Of a stretch of DNA of 64,000 nucleotides, positions 43,391-51,704 are shown in pieces. The translations under genes and the position numbers were made by a program. The DNA is from JAGQPD01 sp020426865 (GTDB taxonomy: Bacteria; Planctomycetota; Planctomycetia; Pirellulales; Pirellulaceae), in assembly GCA_041399065.1 (NCBI GenBank), contig JAWKTN010000005.1, forward strand, positions 372,001 to 436,000, given 5' to 3'. The notes under the pieces are model-generated. The model was given only the letters and a program-made list of their open reading frames with translations, did not search any database and was not told the DNA's origin. Each line of letters starts with the position of its first letter. Positions within the stretch are counted from its first letter, which is position 1.

Positions 43391-44187
43391 GGTCGTCGAC
43401 CGAACGAGTGCCCTTCATCCCGTCGGTGCCGACTTCGAACTGGCTAGTAGAATTCGTGAGCGCACAATCGCAGCAAGCTCGTCCTGGAGAACGATTACCT
43501 GCCAGCACCGAGGTCTTAGATTCGCTGATGGGCAAAGGGGAAACGACTGGAAGGACAACAGAGCCACGGTGGATTCACCCGGAGTGTGTTGGCGATGGCA
43601 GCCGCAGTGACCCGTCCCACGCAGCAACTCATCCAACGGGCCTTTGAGGCCGTGAAAACGAACGACGTCTTGACTTGGGTTCGTACCAAACTGGGCGTCT
43701 CCCTCAACACACAGCGTCAAGCGGCAATACGCACCACCTAAAAAGGAACAAAACCTGCCCAAACTCTGTCCTGCGAGAACGGACCGCTTTGAGCAGCCCA
43801 GGCCAATACCAAGCATATGCGGAAAACTGGTTAAATGGGCCCCATCGAAGTTGCCTCGGGCCCCAAGGGCCGCAACAACCGCGGCCGATGGCATGCCGCG
43901 GCGCACAGCCCATGCCAGAAGGACAGATCGTTTGCTAAGCCAAGGCCGTCGCCCGACAGGGCTCACCGCGAAATCGGGTTGCATAACCACGAGCGGGCAC
44001 TCGGCTGAGTGAGTCCAGCAACACGTCTGCTCAAAAGCGCATCAGGGCTGCGAACAATTGAAGCAGCGGCAGGCATCACGCACCGGTCCAGGGCAAAAAC
44101 CTATCACTCGCTTCGTCTCGCAACCCCTTGCACATCAAGGGCTTACAGCATTGCCCCGGGCTCCCAAGTTACAGCACTGGCGGCGTT
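43391..44187. other. Gene-poor decayed region
   Basis: No intact gene. At 43861-43910 a stretch with AAGGGCCGCAACAACC, then CGATGGCATGC resembles the dispersed repeat inside the 19365-19747 element. The rest appears to be decayed mobile DNA upstream of amtB. Confidence 0.45.
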
Positions 44188-44204
44188 TTGGCACGGACAT
44201 TGCT
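44188..44204 (+). promoter_or_regulatory. Sigma-54 (RpoN) -24/-12 promoter for amtB
   Basis: TTGGCACGGACATTGCT fits the consensus YTGGCACGRNNNTTGCW at every fixed position, with GG and GC ten bases apart. It points to amtB, whose ATG is about 140 bp downstream. Sigma-54 plus NtrC control is the known scheme for ammonium transporter genes, so the match is biologically sensible. No clear NtrC sites were found upstream. Confidence 0.8.
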
Positions 44205-44345
44205 TAAGTACGAACGACGACCGTCGGCCCCAGCGAGCATTCTCGTGGCCGTACGGTTGAGCTGAAACATGAGGCGGTCGCGACGCATCCTGTGACGTGT
44301 GTGAGTGTTTTTGTTTTATCGAATTCTTAGGCGGAAAGGTAAGCC

Positions 44346-45842
44346 ATGACTTATGGTACTCGTTCTCCTCATCTGATCGTGTGGCTGTGTCTATTCTTAA
44401 GTCTCATTTGTGTCACAGGCATCAGCGGAGCGCTGGCTGAGGAAGGAGCGTCGGCCGCGGTTGAAGATTCCCCAACCGCGACAGAAGTCGCCGACGCGTC
44501 GGCGACTTCCTCAGAAGCGTCAGCCACGGAAGAGGCGCCTGCGTACGCCACGCAAGCGGACGTCGACGTGCTATGGACGTGCCTGGCGGCGTTTCTGGTC
44601 TTCTTCATGCAAGCTGGGTTCGCGATGGTGGAAGCCGGTTTCACCCGCGCAAAGAACGCCTGCAATATCATGATGAAGAACTTGATGGATTTCTGTTCGG
44701 GTACGATTGCTTTCTGGCTAGTCGGGTTCGGATTGATGTTTGGTGCCACGAACGGTCTGTTCGGAACCACCGGCTTTCTGTTCGATGCAGACGCTCCGGA
44801 CGCCATCGTCGGTGGGTCATTCGGATGGGCATTCCTGATCTTCCAAACCGTATTCGCGGCGACTGCGGCAACGATCGTCAGTGGTGCCATGGCGGAACGC
44901 ACAAAGTTCGTCGGCTACTTGATCTACTCGATAGCGATTACCGTGATTGTCTACCCGGTCTTCGGTAGCTGGTGTTGGAACGGCTTGGTCGGCAGCGGTG
45001 GGTGGCTGGAAGGCCCCGACGGCGGTTGGCTAGTGAAGACGTTCGGAGAGGGGGCCGCGTTCCATGACTTCGCTGGTTCGACGGTCGTGCATTCGATCGG
45101 CGGCTGGGCTGCTTTGGCGGGTGCCATCGTGATTGGTGCACGTCACGGCAAATTCCGGGACGGGAAGGCGCAACCGATTCCTGGTCACAGCATTCCTCTG
45201 GCGGCGTTGGGCGTGTTTATCTTGTGGTTGGGGTGGTTCGGTTTCAACCCGGGCAGCACGACCGCGGTGGGAGGCGGCGACTTCGCCAAGATCGCGGTCA
45301 CCACAAACATCTCCGCGGCGGCGGGGGCAATCGTGGCGATGATCGTATCGTGGTTCATTTTCAAAAAGCCCGACACATCGTTTGCATTGAACGGCGCGCT
45401 GGCGGGATTGGTGGCAATCACCGCGGGTTGCGACGTGATGTCTGCCCCCATGTCGGCGTTGACGGGGGCCGTAGGCGGCGCACTGGTTGTCTTTTCCGTC
45501 TTGTTCTTCGACAAGATTCGCGTCGACGATCCGGTAGGGGCGGTGTCTGTCCATGGTGTGTGCGGGGCGTGGGGGACGCTGGCAGTCGGACTCTTTGGCT
45601 ATACGAATTTCGCTGTACAGTTGGTCGGTGTCCTCGCCGCTTTCGCCTGGTCGTTCCCGGTAAGCATGGCGATCTTCTTGTTGATCAAATACACGGTCGG
45701 CCTGCGGGTCACGGCCGAGGAAGAAGCGACTGGGCTGGACATCAGCGAGCATGGCATGCACGCCTATCCGGGTGCCTTAGTGGGCGAAAGCATGGTGACC
45801 GCATCGAGCAGCATGAAGAAGGAACTTGCTAGTGCGGTGTAG
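44346..45842 (+). CDS. amtB: Ammonium transporter (Amt family)
   Basis: 498 residues: signal peptide (to about 31), an Ala/Ser/Glu-rich low-complexity segment (32-68), then eleven transmembrane helices of the Amt fold. Visible hallmarks: MQAGFAMVEAGFTRAKNA, FHDFAGSTVVHSIGGW (first pore His), FNPGS and VSVHGVCGAWG (second pore His). A GGCGGAAAGG ribosome site precedes the ATG. Sigma-54 promoter upstream and a PII gene 860 bp downstream fit nitrogen control; PII would plug the channel. Confidence 0.96.
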   Translation: MTYGTRSPHLIVWLCLFLSLICVTGISGALAEEGASAAVEDSPTATEVADASATSSEASATEEAPAYATQADVDVLWTCLAAFLVFFMQAGFAMVEAGFTRAKNACNIMMKNLMDFCSGTIAFWLVGFGLMFGATNGLFGTTGFLFDADAPDAIVGGSFGWAFLIFQTVFAATAATIVSGAMAERTKFVGYLIYSIAITVIVYPVFGSWCWNGLVGSGGWLEGPDGGWLVKTFGEGAAFHDFAGSTVVHSIGGWAALAGAIVIGARHGKFRDGKAQPIPGHSIPLAALGVFILWLGWFGFNPGSTTAVGGGDFAKIAVTTNISAAAGAIVAMIVSWFIFKKPDTSFALNGALAGLVAITAGCDVMSAPMSALTGAVGGALVVFSVLFFDKIRVDDPVGAVSVHGVCGAWGTLAVGLFGYTNFAVQLVGVLAAFAWSFPVSMAIFLLIKYTVGLRVTAEEEATGLDISEHGMHAYPGALVGESMVTASSSMKKELASAV

Positions 45843-45872
45843 CAGATTGAGGTGAGCGATTTCTCCTTAAGA

Positions 45873-45905
45873 GGTCAGGGCCGGTCGTGTCGGCCGGCTC
45901 TGACC
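45873..45905 (+). terminator. Hairpin after amtB
   Basis: GGTCAGGGCCGG...CCGGCTCTGACC forms a long GC stem 31 bp after the stop. A second stem, CCTGGGCC ... GGCCAGG followed by TTTTTT (about 45967-46035), is the more likely rho-independent stop. Confidence 0.55.
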
Positions 45906-46544
45906 GCTCGCTTCGCCGCGTACTCTTCGCAAAACGATTGGAACTATCGAAGATTCTTCGGCTCTTGCCTGGGCCAGAAGGATGCCCCTCGGTTCGGAAA
46001 AGGTGTCCGCCTCGCCTTTTTCGGCCAGGGGTTTTTTCATTCGGCCGCGTCTCAGCCCCAACGTGATGCACAGTTTGCCTTCATCTCAGTATTGATCCAA
46101 ATCTTGATCGTAGTCCCACGGCGGCCCCATCCGTTTCCCCCCATGAATACCGCCACATACACGTCAACAATTGTGGTCATACGACGCTCACGACCCGGTC
46201 GCAAGCCGGTCACGTCTCCGTAGGAACCGTGTATCGGATGAAGATTACGATGTGAATTTGTGAATAAAAATCCGATCGCGATTGCACCCGTATAATATCG
46301 GTCCTGTGAATTCAGTCCTCACTTTGTTTGCTTACGTGCGATACAGAGGAGGAAGGTGTGGAAATTCCCGCTTTGGCCATGACGGACTGGCTTCGCGATT
46401 CGTATTCGGCATCGCGACCGACTTTCGTTGACCGATGCGGCATGGTACGATGGGGGCTGCGGTTTTCGCTAACGGTACCGATGGACTTATCCAAGCACCA
46501 TGACCGTATTCGTAGCACGATCAAGTCAACAGCAAACGCACTTC

Positions 46545-46676
46545 CTAGTGCTTTGTGACAGCTAAGAATTAGGATACGCCGTACCGAGCTGCCTCTCCCG
46601 GCCCCTCTCCATGGTGAGGGTCCGGGAGAGGCAGCCAATGACGATACTCTAATTCTTAGCTGTCACAAAGCACTAG
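46545..46676. mobile_element. MITE-like palindromic element (132 bp)
   Basis: Perfect 28-bp terminal inverted repeats (46545-46572 and 46649-46676) beginning CTAGTGCTTTGTGACAGC and ending GAATTAG. Inside is a second palindrome, CTGCCTCTCCCG ... CGGGAGAGGCAG. Too short to code for a protein. It lies in the amtB-glnB gap and probably uses a transposase in trans. As RNA it would form a long hairpin that could separate the two genes' transcripts. Confidence 0.82.
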
Positions 46677-46703
46677 CGTCCGAGGCAGAGCCTGGCAATT
46701 GTC

Positions 46704-47051
46704 ATGAAACTGATTATCGCGATCATTCAACCCCATCGATTGGAAGCCGTAAAAGAAGCGTTAACGGATGTGGAGGTCTTTCGCTTGACGGTGATGGACT
46801 GTCAGGGTTTTGGTCGACAGCGTGGCCAAACCGAGATCTACCGCGGACATGAGTTCACGATCAATCTGCTGCGCAAGGTACAGTTACAGATTGCCGTGAA
46901 TGAGGAATTTGTCGAGCCGACGATCCAAGCGATTCTCAAGGGGGGACGAACGGGAGAAAAAGGGGAGATCGGGGACGGCAAGATCTTCGTCCTGCCGCTG
47001 GACGATTGCATCCGCATTCGCACCGGCGAACGGGGAAACGAAGCGATCTAG
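46704..47051 (+). CDS. glnB: Nitrogen regulatory protein PII
   Basis: 115 residues. PII signature FGRQRGQTEIYRGHEF in the T-loop, GKIFVLPLDDCIRIRTGE at the C-terminus, and the ATP/2-oxoglutarate residues Gln39, Lys-Gly-Glu region (KGGRTGEKGEIGDGKI). The T-loop residue 51, Tyr in uridylylated PII proteins, is Phe here, while Tyr46 is kept. GlnD-type uridylylation at the usual site is thus excluded. Together with amtB upstream, it likely gates ammonium uptake. Confidence 0.95.
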   Translation: MKLIIAIIQPHRLEAVKEALTDVEVFRLTVMDCQGFGRQRGQTEIYRGHEFTINLLRKVQLQIAVNEEFVEPTIQAILKGGRTGEKGEIGDGKIFVLPLDDCIRIRTGERGNEAI

Positions 47052-47083
47052 GTCGTACGACCGATGGGCGTGGACCACGAGCT

Positions 47084-47572
47084 TCACGACAGGTCCTTGG
47101 CATAGTACAAAGCACCGCTGTCGGATTCCCCGTACACGGCCTGTGCGAATCCGAACTGCTCGTAAACCGCTCGGGCGCGCCGGTTGTTCTCGACAACTTC
47201 CAACGTTATCTTGCAGCAATCAACTTGGCGCGCATACGATTCGATAACGCGAAGCAACTTCTTGGCCAAACCATGGCCGCGATAGTCAGGAACGATTGCT
47301 AAATCGTGGATATTGATGAGCGGCCGCGCGGCAAATGTCGAAAAGCCCAAGAAGCAGGTCGCGATCCCCACTGCGTGCTCCCCGTCAAACACAAGAAAGA
47401 TCCGGGTGGTCGGGTGACGACGCAGGCCGGGAATCAACCGCTCCATGACGTCATCGTCCAGCGGTTTGCCATTTCCCATCGGATCGATCGCGTAGATTTG
47501 GGTCAATTCGCAAACGGCCCGCGCGTGGGCGGGGTCATCCAGATCCGCTAAGAAGATGTGAAGTTGCTGCAT
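47084..47572 (-). CDS. GNAT-family N-acetyltransferase
   Basis: 162 residues. GNAT motif A: NIHDLAIVPDYRGHGLAKKLL with the acetyl-CoA-binding RGHGLAK turn; motif B near ITLEVVENNRRARAVYEQFGF. The size matches a single-domain enzyme. Substrate unknown. Convergent with glnB (33 bp apart). Confidence 0.9.
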   Translation of the reverse strand: MQQLHIFLADLDDPAHARAVCELTQIYAIDPMGNGKPLDDDVMERLIPGLRRHPTTRIFLVFDGEHAVGIATCFLGFSTFAARPLINIHDLAIVPDYRGHGLAKKLLRVIESYARQVDCCKITLEVVENNRRARAVYEQFGFAQAVYGESDSGALYYAKDLS

Positions 47573-47680
47573 TGATCAGACCAGGCGCGATTTCTTCAGA
47601 AAATACGAACATTCATACGATACAAGCGCCACCAAGTCTTTACAATCACCAACCAGGGCGGTGGTTCTGCGGTCGGTGCC

Positions 47681-48427
47681 ATGTTTGACGGCCAAAGTGT
47701 GCGCGCACTTCGTGCAGCCCGGAAGCTCGTTGAACAGATTCCTTCGGAAATGCTGCGTGAACAGACCGACGTCCTCGATGCGTTTGTTCCTACCCCCATG
47801 CACGTGCTGGTGCGGTTTGGGCAATGGGATACGATTCTCGATGAGCCGGAACCGGAGACACACTTGCCGGTCGCTCGTTCCATTCGTCACTACGCGCGTG
47901 CTTTGGCGCTCGCCGCAACGAATCGTATCGCTGAAGCGGAGAAAGAGCAGTCGCAATTCCTTGAAGAGATAACGAAGGTTCCTGAAACGAGCATGCTCTT
48001 TCAAAACACTTCACGCGATATCCTGGCGGTGGCAGAAGCGATGGTCGCCGGCGAAATCGCCTACCGCAAGCAAGACTATCCGCAGGCCTTCTCGCACCTT
48101 CGCGAAGCAGTGCGCCGCGACGATGCGTTGAATTACGACGAACCATGGGGCTGGATGCAGCCTGCTCGCCATGCATTAGGTGCCTTGCTGTTAGAACAAG
48201 GACAATTCGATGAGGCCGACCAGGTATATCGAGAAGATCTCCGGCGACATCCACATAACCCGTGGGCACTGCATGGGTTGGCCGAAGCTCTCGATCAATT
48301 GGGGTTGAAGGTTGAGTCTGCCAAAATCCGAGCCGAATACGTGGCGGCGTCAAGTCGCGCAGACGTGTCTATCGATCGATCTTGCTATTGCCGACTCTCT
48401 GGCTACGAAGTCGAAAAGACCGAATGA
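47681..48427 (+). CDS. TPR protein, probably the C-terminal half of a truncated gene
   Basis: 248 residues of TPR helices: ALRAARKLVEQIPSEML, FSHLREAVRRDDALNYDEPWGWMQP, ALGALLLEQGQFDEADQVYREDL and PWALHGLAEALDQLG. In relatives this block is the second half of a roughly 550-600-residue protein, and here the start falls in mid-repeat. No homologous N-terminal sequence lies upstream, so it is probably a 5'-truncated pseudogene or a short variant. Confidence 0.6.
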   Translation: MFDGQSVRALRAARKLVEQIPSEMLREQTDVLDAFVPTPMHVLVRFGQWDTILDEPEPETHLPVARSIRHYARALALAATNRIAEAEKEQSQFLEEITKVPETSMLFQNTSRDILAVAEAMVAGEIAYRKQDYPQAFSHLREAVRRDDALNYDEPWGWMQPARHALGALLLEQGQFDEADQVYREDLRRHPHNPWALHGLAEALDQLGLKVESAKIRAEYVAASSRADVSIDRSCYCRLSGYEVEKTE

Positions 48428-48443
48428 AAGAGGCAAACGCGTG

Positions 48444-49835
48444 TCACCTTGGGTCAATTCCTGCTCCATAGGGACTGTGATGCTTCGGCATCCACTTGCA
48501 GAGCCCGATGCCGCCGAAGTAAAGCACAGTCAACGGCACGGCCATCAATAGCATGCTGATCGGATCGGCCGGAGTCAGTAGCATCGAGATCACGGCGATC
48601 CCCAGCACGGCGGTTCGCCAATGCTCTATGTACATCTTAATGTTGACGACGCCGATCCGCTCGATCAACAACATCACCAGTGGCAATTGGAAACTGATGC
48701 CGAATCCAAGTGGAAGCAGCAGCACGAAGCTAATCCACTCGCTGATCCGCGGATCGGGGTCAATATGCATGGCGCGATTGAATTCGAACAAGAAATTCAA
48801 CACGGGCTCGAACACGAAGCAAAACGCCAACGCCGCTCCGGCCAGAAACAGCCCCAAGCTAAAGGGAAGATACGTGTAGACATACCGCTTCTCGTGCGGG
48901 TAGAGCCCCGCCGCAACGAAAGACCAAATCTGCCAGAAGATCCATGGGCTGGAAAGCAGGACTCCGGTAATGAAAGACGCTTTGACCCAAATCATAAATG
49001 GTTCATGAGCGCTCAGGGCCTTGACGCGTTGTTGGACTGGTTTCCAAATCGGAATCTCCACCAGTCTTACCGTCGCCCCCTGCACATGGTCGGCCAACAA
49101 ACCGTCCAGCATCAACCGATTCAATCGGGCAGTACGCAGTGGATCCGACGCCTTCGTCAACTGTTCGCGCAGCTGCACGATGCTCACCAATCGCAGGTCC
49201 TTCGCATCGAAGAACTCGGTCAGATCGCCCCAGGCTGGATCTGCAAACAGCGTGGGCTCCTCCAAGACGCTATTGATGGCCGCCAATCCCTGCTCGTACT
49301 GTGCATCGTCGACCTTCTGCATCTTGGCAATTGCAGCAACCGTGTCCTGTCGGCCGGCCTTACCCAGTAAACGCCAAAGCACTGCATGGGGACTTTTCGA
49401 ATCATCTTGTTGAGCCACAATCTGCTTGCACAAGGCTGGTAAACGCTGGCGTGGGAGGCTGCGATTGGTGTATTGATAATCCTCCACCCTGGAGCTTGTT
49501 GAACTACTTCCGGCAATGCTCTTCAGCAGATTCTCGTCGACAAACATCGTTTCTGGTGCCAGACCACGCTCGTCAATCGTGTTGATCATTTCAGGAGGTA
49601 CGGCACCGTGATAGTTGGTCTCAAGGTCGTCCTGTGATTTTGCGAGATAGAATCGGTTGAGGGCTTTTTCGAGCGGATACTGCACCCACTTCACGACATT
49701 GTTGGCCAGCAACATGCCGATCAAGAATCCGGCAACCAAACCGACGAGGGACCGAAAGAGCGCACTGCGAAGTTCTTCGAGATGCTCGCCGAATGTCATC
49801 GTCGATTCAGCAAACAGGTCGTCGTCTTGTACCAT
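48444..49835 (-). CDS. tatC: Twin-arginine translocase subunit TatC with large periplasmic insertion
   Basis: 463 residues. TatC core: N-terminal MTFGEHLEELRSALFRSL with the signal-binding Glu, TM1, then later FVAAGLYPHEKRYVYTYLP with the conserved E-K-R, ADPISMLLMAVPLTVLYFGG. About 190 extra residues (66-255) sit between TM1 and TM2 in the first periplasmic loop; ordinary TatC is about 250 residues. The insert is soluble and helical with no known domain. ATG 49835 is preferred over the upstream GTG because TatC starts with this block and a GGAGG ribosome site lies upstream. Confidence 0.93.
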   Translation of the reverse strand: MVQDDDLFAESTMTFGEHLEELRSALFRSLVGLVAGFLIGMLLANNVVKWVQYPLEKALNRFYLAKSQDDLETNYHGAVPPEMINTIDERGLAPETMFVDENLLKSIAGSSSTSSRVEDYQYTNRSLPRQRLPALCKQIVAQQDDSKSPHAVLWRLLGKAGRQDTVAAIAKMQKVDDAQYEQGLAAINSVLEEPTLFADPAWGDLTEFFDAKDLRLVSIVQLREQLTKASDPLRTARLNRLMLDGLLADHVQGATVRLVEIPIWKPVQQRVKALSAHEPFMIWVKASFITGVLLSSPWIFWQIWSFVAAGLYPHEKRYVYTYLPFSLGLFLAGAALAFCFVFEPVLNFLFEFNRAMHIDPDPRISEWISFVLLLPLGFGISFQLPLVMLLIERIGVVNIKMYIEHWRTAVLGIAVISMLLTPADPISMLLMAVPLTVLYFGGIGLCKWMPKHHSPYGAGIDPR

Positions 49836-50224
49836 CGTATTTCCCTCCGCGAAGAAATTTGGGGACCGGTAACGACACGAGAAATACGAGGCCCAATAGG
49901 CAATACCCGACGCATGGAAACGGGTAGATGCCAGCATGCGAGCACGGCATTTCTCGTCGAAGGCGACTGATGCGGCAATGCCGCCCGCGGAGGGCACATG
50001 CGGAGAAAAGTCGCCGGAATTCCAGTATCATACCTGTCGCACCGACAACGATCAACCGCCGTAGAGAGATGTAGGATTGTCGGCCGACAGTTCAACAGCG
50101 GGAACTCCGCTTGACCCATGGGATGAAATAGGCGAAACACAATAGTGCCTGCGTCGCGCGCCCGCGAACGTCCAATTCGGTGCTGTTAGTCGACCTCCGT
50201 CGCTCAAGAAAACGGGATTGCCAG

Positions 50225-51214
50225 ATGTCGGAAATGTATCCACTACGGTTTTCTCCTATTTTGCGACGTTATTTGTGGGGCGGACGGCGACTGGAATCGG
50301 AACTGGGAAAACAACTGGGCCCAGGGGACGACTATGCCGAAAGCTGGGAGATCGTCGACCATGGCCAGGACCAAAGCATTGTGGTCCACGGTGCGCTATT
50401 CGGACAAACGCTCGGTCATCTGGTCCGAACCTGCGGGGAGGAACTGTTGGGGCGTCATCACCCGCAGCCACAGTTTCCGCTATTGTTCAAATTCCTCGAC
50501 GCCCACAAGACGCTTTCCGTACAAGTTCATCCTGACGATGCCGGGGCTGCACGATTGGATCCCCCAGACTTGGGAAAAACCGAAGCTTGGGTCATCGTTT
50601 CGGCGGAACCTGGTAGCCTGATCTACGCCGGCCTGAAACGCGGATTTGATCGAGCGGCTTTATCGCGCGAAGTTGCTCGAGGGACTACCGAACTATGCCT
50701 GCATCGCATCGAGGCACAGGCCGGGCAGTGCATTTTCATTCCCGCACGTACGGTGCACGCACTGGGGAGCGGACTTGTCGTGGCGGAGATCCAACAAGCG
50801 AGCGATACAACATTTCGGTTGTACGATTGGAATCGAGTGGGTGCAGATGGCAACCCCCGAGTGTTACACATCGACCAGTCGCTCGAAACGATCGACTATG
50901 CACAAGGCCCGGTCGCACCGCAAGAGATTTTGCCAACGAACCATCCCGATAAACACCTGCTCGTCGCTTGCGACAAGTTTGTGCTCTATCGCTGGCAGAC
51001 GAAAACACCCCAGACCATTTCGCTGGGCAATCACTGTCGGATCCTGGCCATGATCGCGGGTTGCGCGCGCATCGCTGGCGACCCAAGCGGCGAAGAATTC
51101 GTGAAGGGTGATACGGCCCTCTTACCGGCCTGCCTTGGCTCGACCACCATCACGCCGCTCAGCGAAGTGACGTTTCTCGAGATTCATCTGCCGCTGGATG
51201 GGACGGGAGGTTGA
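50225..51214 (+). CDS. manA: Mannose-6-phosphate isomerase, class I
   Basis: 329 residues. Zn-binding cupin blocks: LSVQVHPDD (Gln, His), GKTEAWVI (Glu), and the IPARTVHALGSGLVVAEIQQASDTTFRLYDW block with the last His and the active-site Arg region. Interconverts mannose-6-phosphate and fructose-6-phosphate. ATG 50225 chosen; 50234 is also possible and lacks a better ribosome site. Confidence 0.92.
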   Translation: MSEMYPLRFSPILRRYLWGGRRLESELGKQLGPGDDYAESWEIVDHGQDQSIVVHGALFGQTLGHLVRTCGEELLGRHHPQPQFPLLFKFLDAHKTLSVQVHPDDAGAARLDPPDLGKTEAWVIVSAEPGSLIYAGLKRGFDRAALSREVARGTTELCLHRIEAQAGQCIFIPARTVHALGSGLVVAEIQQASDTTFRLYDWNRVGADGNPRVLHIDQSLETIDYAQGPVAPQEILPTNHPDKHLLVACDKFVLYRWQTKTPQTISLGNHCRILAMIAGCARIAGDPSGEEFVKGDTALLPACLGSTTITPLSEVTFLEIHLPLDGTGG

Positions 51215-51250
51215 CGCTGGGCTGTCCGAGAGTGCATTGCGGGAGATTTG

Positions 51251-51280
51251 CTTGTGGGACGGCTGGGACAGCCGTGGAAC
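51251..51280. repeat. Dispersed palindromic repeat GGGACGGCTGGGACAGCC
   Basis: Stem CGGCT/AGCCG around GGGAC. Related copies: 19376-19402, 19710-19735 (ends of the 19365-19747 element) and 53947-53975. Likely a short interspersed repeat of this genome. Confidence 0.55.
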
Positions 51281-51356
51281 ATTGCAGATCTTGGCCTTCT
51301 CTCGCCTTGGACATCTCTCTATAATCTGCCCGCTGCCCGCTCAAGAGGGAGGATCC

Positions 51357-51602
51357 ATGCGTCGTTGCTTGCTTGCTATCATTGTTATCACGTTCGTATC
51401 CAATTTGGGTTGCGGTGCCGCGCTACCGCACCTGTTTGGGCCTGGTCATTTGTACCAGCAGCAGCTGCGCGCGACGAACTACGATCCCTATGCGGATAAT
51501 TCGGGAGCGCCCCCAGTGCTGGGAGGTCGTCCGCCCGATTTTCAGGTGCAGCGCAGTCTACCGGAGCGCACAAGTTGGTATTCCGATAGTCGAGGTTTCT
51601 AG
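51357..51602 (+). CDS. Small putative lipoprotein
   Basis: 81 residues: MRRCLLAIIVITFVSNLGCG has the length and Cys position of a lipoprotein signal, though the lipobox is not perfect (NLGC). The rest is Pro/Gln/Arg-rich with no known domain. A strong GGGAGG ribosome site supports the start. Confidence 0.6.
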   Translation: MRRCLLAIIVITFVSNLGCGAALPHLFGPGHLYQQQLRATNYDPYADNSGAPPVLGGRPPDFQVQRSLPERTSWYSDSRGF

Positions 51603-51704
51603 TCAGGACCGTCCTGATTCCGCTGGTTTCGACTGGGCACTTGGTGTGGGAAGAGCTATCATGGGAGTTTGCTCCCCCTTTGGCTCCAGCATCCAGGCCC
51701 AATC

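Noticed and set aside
46291..46296. TATAAT upstream of glnB
   Set aside because: No acceptable -35 at the proper distance and the MITE separates it from glnB.
46328..46558. 76-codon frame between amtB and glnB
   Set aside because: Ends inside the MITE, no recognisable features or strong start.
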